11,946 nt of DNA. Origin: Alphaproteobacteria bacterium (GTDB lineage Bacteria; Pseudomonadota; Alphaproteobacteria; JAJFFI01). Both the position numbers and the translations under genes were made by a program. This document shows positions 6,357-11,946 of the stretch, one piece after another. The DNA lies in contig JAJFFI010000477.1 of NCBI GenBank assembly GCA_021776755.1, positions 1 to 11,946 on the forward strand, written 5' to 3'. The stretch's first letter is position 1, and each line of letters starts with the position of its first letter. The notes beneath the pieces were generated by a model that was not told the DNA's origin, made no database searches, and worked only from the letters and a program-made list of their open reading frames with translations.

Positions 6357-6857
6357 ATGCCCGAAACATCGCAGCCGCGACCTGGCAGAACCTGCGCCTG
6401 CCACACCATCGAAGACCTCAACTTTTCCGAACAGATCGCGCTTTGGTCTATCCGGAACTGGCTCACGGGCGGAAAGCGCTGGAGCCGGTGCCAGGACGAA
6501 CTCCATCGGGTATTTGGTGACGAGGATGGCGCCAAGCTCGGCCTCGCCCTCGACTGCCTGATGTGGGTGCTCAACCGTTGCGGGCTTCGCACACTGCGGT
6601 TCGGCGGACTGCATTGCACGCGGCTCTGGCCGGACGAACTCGGGCTTCTCGCGGTACTCGACCTGGCGCAGCAGGGGGAGCGGGATATCCCGGCGCGTCT
6701 CCTCGCCGACATTCTTCCGGCAACGGCGGCGCGGGTCGCGGCGGACTATGCAGGTGCCGCCGGTGCTGCGATGGCCCGCAACGGGTACAGCCTGCAACGT
6801 GATGTACCGGCCGACAGATCGTCACCACAGGATGCGCCGGATTTTCTCCTGAACTGA
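6357..6857 (+). CDS. Cysteine-rich cytosolic protein of unknown function, probably iron-regulated
   Basis: 166 residues with a good ribosome site (AGAGGA about 7 nt upstream) and no signal peptide. I do not recognise a named family, although the wording SEQIALWSIRNWLTGG recalls conserved hypothetical proteins of Rhodospirillales-type bacteria (memory, not a search). The middle is a predicted all-helical stretch (about 22-130). Six cysteines stand out in a cytosolic protein: Cys13 and Cys15 in CACH, then Cys45, Cys67, Cys75 and Cys87 (LHCTRLWPDE). His16, His50 and His86 lie next to or near them, so metal or Fe-S binding is possible. The Fur-like site 38 bp upstream suggests expression in low iron. 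It stands alone, with a separate upstream region of about 230 bp and a convergent hydrolase gene 21 bp downstream. Confidence 0.72.
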   Translation: MPETSQPRPGRTCACHTIEDLNFSEQIALWSIRNWLTGGKRWSRCQDELHRVFGDEDGAKLGLALDCLMWVLNRCGLRTLRFGGLHCTRLWPDELGLLAVLDLAQQGERDIPARLLADILPATAARVAADYAGAAGAAMARNGYSLQRDVPADRSSPQDAPDFLLN

Positions 6858-6878
6858 GCCCCGGGCAAACGGCGCGCG

Positions 6879-7862
6879 CTATCCGGCCACGGTTCCGAAC
6901 CATTTCACCGCCGCCCGGTCGTGCCAGGCAACTGCGCCGCAGGTGCCGTGAAATCCGACATGCCCGCCGTTGTGTTCGAGACACAGGGTCAACGCGGGGT
7001 TTCGCGCGTTTATTGTTTCGGCATAGCAGCCAATCGGGATCCAGGGATCGTTCGGCGCATGGATCACCAGGATCGGCGTGCGGATATCCGCCGTGTAATA
7101 ACGCGCCGAACAGTCATCGTAGTACGCTTGCACATCGGCATAGCCATTCATCGGCGCGGTATAGATTTCATCGAACTCGCGGACGGACTCGCAGGCCCTC
7201 AGGGCATCGATCCCGGGGCCGCGGTCGGGCTGCTTGCCGTCGAGCGTCTCGCGGACGAGTTCCTGCACGAGAAACTTGCGGTAGATGCGGTTGCGGGGCC
7301 GAAGCATCCGGTCCGAGGCCTCGCCCAGGTCCACCGGAGCCGAGACCGAGACCGCGGCGCGGAGCCTGCTGTCTTCTCCGCGCTCCCCCAGATATTTCAG
7401 GATCATGTTGCCGCCGAGCGAGTAGCCCACCGCGACAACGCCGTTTGCCGTCATGTCTTCGGGCAGTGAGTCCAGGACAGCCTCGAAATCCACCGTCCGC
7501 CCGGCATGATAGCGTTCGACACAGAGCGGCCCCGCCGGACCCGCGCCCCGCAGATTGAGCCGCAGCACCGGAAACCCCTCGGCCAGAAAGTGCCGCGCGC
7601 TGTAGAGCATATAGGCGCTGCCCTGGCAGCCCGACATGCCGTGGACCAGCACGACCAGCGGTTTGCCGGCGTTCGAGACTGGAGACTGATACGTCCCGGT
7701 CAGATGATCGCCGGTGCCGTCGGACATCGGGAACTCCATCCGCGTGCCGCCCAGCGCCGCAGGATCGGGCCAATCGCTCCTGCGGATGAAGTTGCGCAAC
7801 GTCTGGAGGTCGCCACCAAGCCATGGAAACCGCTGGTTGAATTTTGGCAGGTCTGGTGTCAT
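6879..7862 (-). CDS. Alpha/beta hydrolase, YheT family
   Basis: 327-residue cytosolic serine hydrolase of the YheT/ABHD1-3-like group (esterase or lipase-like; natural substrates mostly unknown). The N-terminus FNQRFPWLGGDLQTLRN is the group's typical entry. The oxyanion region is LVVLVHGMSGC (His74-Gly75), and LRLNLRGAG follows the next strand. The nucleophile elbow is GYSLGGN with Ser148; Asp272 in NDPWIP and His301 in GGHVGFHG complete the triad, so the enzyme looks intact. The start at 7862 is the first ATG after an in-frame stop only two codons upstream; no strong Shine-Dalgarno is seen. The gene ends 21 bp from the convergent cysteine-rich gene and is divergent from the exported paralogue pair. 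The long open frame antisense to it is treated as a shadow. Confidence 0.92.
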   Translation of the reverse strand: MTPDLPKFNQRFPWLGGDLQTLRNFIRRSDWPDPAALGGTRMEFPMSDGTGDHLTGTYQSPVSNAGKPLVVLVHGMSGCQGSAYMLYSARHFLAEGFPVLRLNLRGAGPAGPLCVERYHAGRTVDFEAVLDSLPEDMTANGVVAVGYSLGGNMILKYLGERGEDSRLRAAVSVSAPVDLGEASDRMLRPRNRIYRKFLVQELVRETLDGKQPDRGPGIDALRACESVREFDEIYTAPMNGYADVQAYYDDCSARYYTADIRTPILVIHAPNDPWIPIGCYAETINARNPALTLCLEHNGGHVGFHGTCGAVAWHDRAAVKWFGTVAG

Positions 7863-8016
7863 CGGCTATGCTGCATTCGAGGTGGTTCACAGGACTGGTC
7901 ATGAACTGATGGATCAGGTGAAAGGGAATACCCGGACGGGCAATAGTGCCCATTCTGACACAATGACGGCCGTGCGGCGCGATCGCTGTCGTCCGGCGCG
8001 GCGCAGGAGTGTCAGG
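7863..8016. promoter_or_regulatory. Divergent intergenic region, YheT-type hydrolase / exported paralogue pair
   Basis: 154 bp must hold promoters for both directions. A GGGCA-ATAG-TGCCC dyad at 7938-7951 is the only clear symmetry. I found no convincing -35/-10 pair and no recognised regulator site. Confidence 0.35.
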
Positions 8017-8682
8017 ATGAGATACCCCGGAGCGGCGGTTCTGGTTGCAACCACGCTCGCGGTCCTGCCGGTCGCAGCCTCTGCCCAGTCGACCAACCGC
8101 ACCGCCGACGTCATAAGGTCGGGCGCCTGGGTGGGCGCCGCCTCGTTTCACCGCGACACCGGGCGCTTCACCTACTGCTTTATCCGGACCAGCTATACCG
8201 ACAAGACCAACGTCACGATGGGCCTGTTCGCAAACGGGGGCTTCGTCATCCTCCTGAACCGGGACGACTGGTCGCTGACAAAGGGGCGGAAGTATCCCTC
8301 GGCCGTCTCGGTTGACCGGACTTACCTCGGCGAGTACCCGGCCGACGCGTTCAGCGAAAAGGCCTTCACAATTCATTTCGGCAGCAAAAGCAAGCGCGCG
8401 ATCCGGGCCTTCCGCAAGGGCAAGATCCTGTTGGTCCGCACCGAAAACATCTCGCGAAAATATCGCCTTGTCGGAACCAACCGCGCGCTGTCGGCCGCCG
8501 CGCGATGCGTCAGGCGAAACCGGAAGCGTAGCTATGAGGCCGCGGTGGCGGCCGCGGGCGGCGCCCCTGGCGGCAATCCGCAGACAACGACCGGTACAAC
8601 AACGGGCGGAAGCGGCCAGAACCAGGAAATCCCGGAAGACATCAAGGCAAACCGCGCCGAGAAAAAGAGCATGGACGAGTGA
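8017..8682 (+). CDS. Exported protein of unknown function, first of a paralogous pair
   Basis: 221 residues. The start at 8017 has AGGAG 7 nt upstream and gives a clean signal peptide (cleavage after AASA, residue 23); the frame is open for another 100 codons upstream without ribosome site or signal. Mature residues about 30-165 form a domain shared with the next gene: GAWVGAA, TGRFTYC (Cys54), R-SYT, MGLFANGG, DDWSL, a basic central part, RKYRLVGTNRALSAAARC (Cys164). The two cysteines, 110 residues apart, are the only ones and probably bridge the ends of the domain. The tail (about 170-221) is low-complexity Gly/Thr/Ala and then charged. No enzyme motif is visible. Comparable periplasmic domains occur in alphaproteobacteria without a known role (general impression). 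The last codons overlap the start of the next gene by 4 bp. Confidence 0.8.
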   Translation: MRYPGAAVLVATTLAVLPVAASAQSTNRTADVIRSGAWVGAASFHRDTGRFTYCFIRTSYTDKTNVTMGLFANGGFVILLNRDDWSLTKGRKYPSAVSVDRTYLGEYPADAFSEKAFTIHFGSKSKRAIRAFRKGKILLVRTENISRKYRLVGTNRALSAAARCVRRNRKRSYEAAVAAAGGAPGGNPQTTTGTTTGGSGQNQEIPEDIKANRAEKKSMDE

Positions 8683-9824
8683 ACGCGAGGCTGCCCGCTT
8701 GCGCATACCTCCTCACCGCGGGTTGCCTTGCAGCGGCGATACTGGCCGCGCCCCCGGCGTCGGCGGCAAACCGGGTCATCGAACGGTTCACTGCAGGCGG
8801 CTGGGAAGGCACCGCAAATATCTCGACCCGGACCGGTACGTTCAATCATTGCAACGTCACCCGGTCCTATACGTCTGCGCGGCGGCTGTCGTTCGGGCTG
8901 CTCGCCGACGGGCAGAGCTCGCTGATCGCGATCGACACCGGATGGACTCTCGGCAGAGCTGCTGTCCTGCCTGTAGAAATCGTCGTGCAAGGCAGGCGCG
9001 TCGGACGGTACTCCGCAATCGCGCTGCTTGGAAAATCCATCGCCATCAGTTTTCAGGGCGACAGCCGCGAGATGATGGACACGATCGCGCGGAGCAGCAG
9101 CGGGTCGCGGGGCGGCGGGGTGCTCGAGATTCGCACCGGGAACCACAGTCTCCGCTTCGGTCTTGCCGGTGCGGGCGCCGCCATCGCCCGGGCCCGGCAG
9201 TGCTTCCGCAAGCATGCCCCCGGCGTCGCCATGCGGACCGATGGCAACGTGCGGCCGATTGCCCGGCGGGCCGTCCCCGGCGACCCGCAATCGCCGCAGC
9301 GGCAAGCCCGGCGCACAGTCACCCTCTCGCAGTATCAGGCCCTCCTCGCCCGCGAACTTGGCAAGGCGGGCGTCTTCCGTCCCGACCCACGTATGATCCG
9401 GGTGGTGCGTGTCTCGCCCATCGTGTTGTCGTGGCCGGGGGGCGCAAACGTCCGCGGCTTTCTCGCCCGCGGCAAGCTGCCCGGGCGCATCGAACCCCGC
9501 CTCGGCATGCTCTCGATCCTGCGCTCGATTGCGATCCCCTGCGGCGGCCAGGTTTCGATGGACGGGGTCTCAAGGAAAAAGGCGGGCGACTGGGATGTAC
9601 TCGACGGCAACGCGCAATGCCAAGTCGGCGATGTCACCCACACCTTCGCATTCTCGGGCTACTTCAAGGACAACCAGGTCGGCGCGCTCGGCTTCGTCGG
9701 CACCGGAGCAGCCGGCGCGGTGACGGCCAAGGCGTCAAACCGCAAGATGCGCCGCTTCCTGATCCGCACCCTCGACCCCAAAAGTAAATTCAGCCCACCG
9801 TCCTTCGAAACACGGAAGCAGTAA
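8679..9824 (+). CDS. Exported two-domain protein of unknown function, second of a paralogous pair
   Basis: 381 residues from a GTG start that overlaps the previous stop as GTGA, so translation is probably coupled. The signal peptide runs to about residue 29-30 (PPASA-A). Domain 1 (about 38-176) repeats the preceding protein: GGWEGTA, TGTFNHC (Cys58), RSYT, FGLLADGQ, GWTL, SLRFGLAGAGAAIARARQC (Cys175). A Pro/Arg/Gln-rich linker (about 180-212) leads to domain 2 (about 213-370), absent from its neighbour. Domain 2 has its own cysteine pair (Cys288, Cys314) and a final block TFAFSGYFKDNQVGALGFVGTG. No catalytic motif is recognised; sensing, binding or envelope roles are all open. The stop lies 5 bp from that of the convergent hydrolase. 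Confidence 0.8.
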   Translation: MNARLPACAYLLTAGCLAAAILAAPPASAANRVIERFTAGGWEGTANISTRTGTFNHCNVTRSYTSARRLSFGLLADGQSSLIAIDTGWTLGRAAVLPVEIVVQGRRVGRYSAIALLGKSIAISFQGDSREMMDTIARSSSGSRGGGVLEIRTGNHSLRFGLAGAGAAIARARQCFRKHAPGVAMRTDGNVRPIARRAVPGDPQSPQRQARRTVTLSQYQALLARELGKAGVFRPDPRMIRVVRVSPIVLSWPGGANVRGFLARGKLPGRIEPRLGMLSILRSIAIPCGGQVSMDGVSRKKAGDWDVLDGNAQCQVGDVTHTFAFSGYFKDNQVGALGFVGTGAAGAVTAKASNRKMRRFLIRTLDPKSKFSPPSFETRKQ

Positions 9825-9829
9825 GACCC

Positions 9830-10675
9830 CTACCTCAGCAACCAGTCCCGGATCAACTTCGTCTGGGCGTCGTCCATCAGGGCGGGCGCGTGGCCGCAGC
9901 CGTCGAGGGTGACGAGATCGGCCTTGGGACCGCGGGTGCCCATCATCTCGTAAATGTTAGGTGTCAGCAGGTCCGACTCCGCCCCCCGGATCACCAGCAC
10001 CGGCACTTCGATCCGGTCCCAGACCGCCCAGAGATCAACGGCGTCGACCGGGCCCTCGCGAAAGGGTTTGGCGATGGCCGGGTCGTAGGCAAGCTTGAAG
10101 CCATCGCCCTGAGCTATCGCGCCATGTTCGGCCATGTGCATCCACTGCGGGCCCGACAGGTCGCCGAAGGGCGCATAGACCTCGCGCATATAGGCCTCGA
10201 CCGCGGCGAGATCCGGAAAGACCGTTTCGTTACCCACATAGGTGCCGATCCGGTCGAGCGCGGCCTTGGGAATGAACGGCCCGACGTCGTTCATCACGAG
10301 CCGGCGGATCGGCGTGTTCGGGAGGGCCGCAAGCAGCATTCCGATCAGCCCGCCCATTGAGGTGCCGACCCAGTCGACGGTCTCGCTGCCAAGCCGCGAA
10401 ATCAGGGCGTTCATGTCGGCGCAGTACTGCGGATAGCCGTATTCGTCGGGGTTGGGCAGCCAGTGGCTCTGGCCGCGCCCGGCGACGTCGGGACAGACCA
10501 CGCGGTATTCGTCATCGAGCGCCCGGGCAAGCCAGTCGAAATCGCGCCCGTTCCGGGTCAGCCCATGCACGCAGACCAGATCGCGCCCGGCGTTCGCGCG
10601 GCCCCATTCGGTGTACGCGACCCGGTGAAACCCTGTCGGGCTCAAGCCGGGGAATTGCCGTGACGCCATCGCCAT
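9830..10675 (-). CDS. Alpha/beta hydrolase (esterase/lactonase-like)
   Basis: 281-residue alpha/beta-hydrolase-fold enzyme, cytosolic. The oxyanion region is LVCVHGLTRNGRDFDWLA (His37-Gly38), followed by VVCPDVAGRGQS. The nucleophile elbow is VGTSMGG with Ser106; Asp235 (GAESDLLTP) and His262 (GCGHAPALMD) complete the triad. MNDVGPFIP near 128-136 and the lid region (about 140-205) resemble the esterase/hydrolase group that includes many meta-cleavage-product and polyester hydrolases, but the substrate cannot be read from sequence. The start at 10675 is chosen because AGGAGGG lies 9 nt upstream; a second ATG two codons later is less well spaced, and the open frame up to 10723 lacks a ribosome site. 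The gene is divergent from the ureohydrolase gene across 82 bp. Confidence 0.92.
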   Translation of the reverse strand: MAMASRQFPGLSPTGFHRVAYTEWGRANAGRDLVCVHGLTRNGRDFDWLARALDDEYRVVCPDVAGRGQSHWLPNPDEYGYPQYCADMNALISRLGSETVDWVGTSMGGLIGMLLAALPNTPIRRLVMNDVGPFIPKAALDRIGTYVGNETVFPDLAAVEAYMREVYAPFGDLSGPQWMHMAEHGAIAQGDGFKLAYDPAIAKPFREGPVDAVDLWAVWDRIEVPVLVIRGAESDLLTPNIYEMMGTRGPKADLVTLDGCGHAPALMDDAQTKLIRDWLLR

Positions 10676-10757
10676 GCCGTAATACCCTCCTGAAAATTCA
10701 AGGCCCGCTCTCGCAGGCTGCACGTTCTATCGCAAGCGCCGCATTGAAGGAACACTC

Positions 10758-11741
10758 TTGCGCGAGCCCCCCTCACACGCCCTGCCCCTCTCGCCACCCG
10801 GCATTGTCGTCAACCTGTTGAAGGGCGACCCGGCCGAGCATCGCGCCAATAGCTGGCTCGAATGGGACGGCACGCTCGATCTCGATGTGGCGTTCGTCGG
10901 CGCCCCCTTCGACGGCGCCTCGACCGTGCGCCCCGGCTCGCGCCATGGCCCGGATGCGGTGCGGACGGCGCTGGCTTTCTACACCGCACACAGCACCGAC
11001 ACGGGCAGGCCCATGTCGGATTTGCGCGCCGCCGATATCGGCGACATCACGGTGACCGTAACAGACAAGCCCGCGACCTTCGCGCGCATCACCGAGACCA
11101 TCTCGGTGCTCGTTTCCCGCGGCATCCGGCCGATGGTGATCGGCGGCGACCACTCGATCGCCGAAGCCACCATTGGCGGGCTTTGCGACGCTTTGCCGGG
11201 CAGGCGCATCGGTATCGTGCATTTCGATGCCCACCACGACTTGCGCGAGGCCCATTTCGGCGCCGAGTCGAGCGGCGTCCCGTTCCGCAATCTGCTGGAG
11301 AAACGCCCGGATCAGGTTCGCGGCAAGAACCTCACCCAGATCGGCATCGCGGACTTTTGCAACACCCCGGTCCACCAGGCCTACGCTGCCGAGAAAGGCG
11401 TCACGGTCATCAGCAATCTCGCTGTCCGCCGCGACGGCACCGATGCCGCGATCGATGTCGCACTCGCGCACGCAACCGACGGGACGGACGCTTTCTGGAT
11501 TTCGGTCGATGTGGATGCCATCGACCAGAGCCAGGCGCCCGGCACGGCGGCGCCAAACCCGTTCGGCCTCGACGGCCGCGATGTGGCGCTCGCGCTCCGG
11601 CGCTTGGCGGCCGATCCCAGATGCGCCGGGGCCGAGATCGTCGAGATCTCGCCGCCGCTCGATGTGAACGACATGACCTCCAATCTCGGCGCCGTGCTGG
11701 CGCTCAATTTCTTCTACGGTGTTTACCAACGAAAGGCCTGA
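10758..11741 (+). CDS. Ureohydrolase (agmatinase/arginase/formimidoylglutamase superfamily)
   Basis: 327-residue binuclear-manganese enzyme that should cleave a guanidino or formimino group. All three superfamily motifs are present: GGDHS (His132), DAHHD (Asp157, His159, Asp161) and SVDVDAIDQSQAPGT (Asp251, Asp253); VEISPPLD supplies the late Glu. VGAPFDGASTVRPGSRHGP near 47-65 is typical of the agmatinase branch. DAHHDLR is closer to formimidoylglutamase-type DAHFD than to the agmatinase DAHAD, so the substrate is open: agmatine, guanidinobutyrate or another guanidino acid, or formiminoglutamate. The start is TTG at 10758 with AAGGAA 5 nt upstream. An M24 creatinase-like gene starts 3 bp after the stop, which points to joint use of a guanidino or N-substituted amino-acid compound (inference). 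No hut or arginine-decarboxylase genes are in view. Confidence 0.92.
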   Translation: MREPPSHALPLSPPGIVVNLLKGDPAEHRANSWLEWDGTLDLDVAFVGAPFDGASTVRPGSRHGPDAVRTALAFYTAHSTDTGRPMSDLRAADIGDITVTVTDKPATFARITETISVLVSRGIRPMVIGGDHSIAEATIGGLCDALPGRRIGIVHFDAHHDLREAHFGAESSGVPFRNLLEKRPDQVRGKNLTQIGIADFCNTPVHQAYAAEKGVTVISNLAVRRDGTDAAIDVALAHATDGTDAFWISVDVDAIDQSQAPGTAAPNPFGLDGRDVALALRRLAADPRCAGAEIVEISPPLDVNDMTSNLGAVLALNFFYGVYQRKA

Positions 11742-11744
11742 ACC

Positions 11745-11946
11745 ATGGACGCAACATTCGGCGACAGCCGCACGACCGTCGACCATTCGCTCGACGGCGC
11801 CGGCACGGTGGCCTTCAACCGGCACGACCGGCTCGGCTTTTCACTCGATGAGTACGGCCGGCGCTATCAGGCAGTCCTCGACGGGATGGCGGCACGCGGG
11901 CTCGACGTCCTGCTGATCCGGGGGCCCGAAAACATCACCTGGTTCT
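11745..11946 (+). CDS. M24-family creatinase/aminopeptidase-P-like enzyme, N-terminal fragment
   Basis: Only the first 67 residues are visible; the gene runs off the end. The start at 11745 lies 3 bp after the ureohydrolase stop, with AAAGG about 9 nt upstream, so the two genes are surely co-transcribed. The fragment contains SLDEYGRRYQAVLDGMAARG followed by LDVLLIRGPENITWF. This is the standard opening of the creatinase N-terminal domain found in Xaa-Pro peptidases, creatinase and ectoine hydrolase (DoeA). The catalytic pita-bread domain is outside the window, so the three activities cannot be told apart. Pairing with a ureohydrolase favours a small-molecule amidinohydrolase or amidohydrolase role over a general peptidase, but weakly. 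Confidence 0.8.
   Translation, partial: MDATFGDSRTTVDHSLDGAGTVAFNRHDRLGFSLDEYGRRYQAVLDGMAARGLDVLLIRGPENITWF

Noticed and set aside
7938..7951. GGGCA-ATAG-TGCCC dyad as a terminator or operator
   Set aside because: Only 5-bp arms, no U-run, and common by chance at this base composition. Mentioned only as part of the divergent region.
7168..8706. Long open frame on the minus strand (about 512 codons) across the hydrolase and the first exported paralogue
   Set aside because: It overlaps two well-supported genes. Its product is Arg/Ala/Gly-rich without motifs, as expected for a non-coding frame in GC-rich DNA.
8312..9787. Long plus-strand open frame (about 491 codons) over the exported paralogue pair
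   Set aside because: Out of frame with two genes that have signal peptides and paired cysteines. The product is a basic, low-complexity shadow.
1..11946. Mobile element, prophage, CRISPR, tRNA, toxin-antitoxin or defence island
   Set aside because: No transposase, integrase, long direct or terminal repeats, repeat-spacer pattern, tRNA-like cloverleaf or recognised defence protein was seen. Base composition is uniform apart from short promoter regions.

Overview
The window looks like ordinary chromosome from a G+C-rich alphaproteobacterium, perhaps Rhodospirillales-like. The evidence is the codon use (mostly G/C third positions), a BkdR/PutR-like Lrp regulator, an alphaproteobacterial style of exported orphan proteins, and short gaps between mostly small transcription units. 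I see no tRNA, rRNA, CRISPR array, transposase, integrase, phage gene or attachment site. The lineage is inferred from style, not measured.

Layout. Positions 1-704 (minus) hold the 5' part of an AGCS-family sodium:amino-acid symporter. Behind it on the same strand, at 853-1284, is a universal stress protein. An AT-rich control region with a clear dyad separates these from a divergent Lrp/AsnC regulator at 1570-2049. A convergent Prx5-type peroxiredoxin follows at 2159-2701 (minus), with a hairpin between the two stops. A second AT-rich control region (about 2702-2975) carries a peroxiredoxin promoter and three copies of ATTGGCG. It leads into a plus-strand pair: an exported six-TPR protein (2976-3842) and, 5 bp later, an exported homologue of MhpD-type 2-keto-4-pentenoate hydratases (3848-4714). 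Next come a small secreted low-complexity protein with three LGQD motifs (4838-5374) and a DUF899 thioredoxin-like protein (5438-6124).

At 6300-6318 there is a good Fur-box-like sequence in front of an unrecognised cysteine-rich cytosolic protein (6357-6857). A YheT-type alpha/beta hydrolase (6879-7862, minus) is divergent from a translationally coupled pair of exported orphan proteins (8017-8682 and 8679-9824). These two share a homologous Trp/Cys-marked domain, and the second has an extra C-terminal domain. A second alpha/beta hydrolase (9830-10675, minus) is divergent from a ureohydrolase (agmatinase/arginase-like, TTG start, 10758-11741). The ureohydrolase is followed after 3 bp by the N-terminus of an M24 creatinase/aminopeptidase-P-like enzyme that runs off the window.

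How the genes fit together. Three themes can be argued from context. The first is stress and redox handling (USP, peroxiredoxin, DUF899). The second is amino-acid or guanidino-compound use (AGCS symporter, Lrp regulator, ureohydrolase plus M24 enzyme). The third is a notable density of exported proteins of unknown role: five in about 7 kb, including an enzyme family that normally works in the cytosol. I do not see one integrated novel system. The best leads are the exported hydratase/TPR operon, the coupled exported paralogue pair, and the Fur-box orphan.
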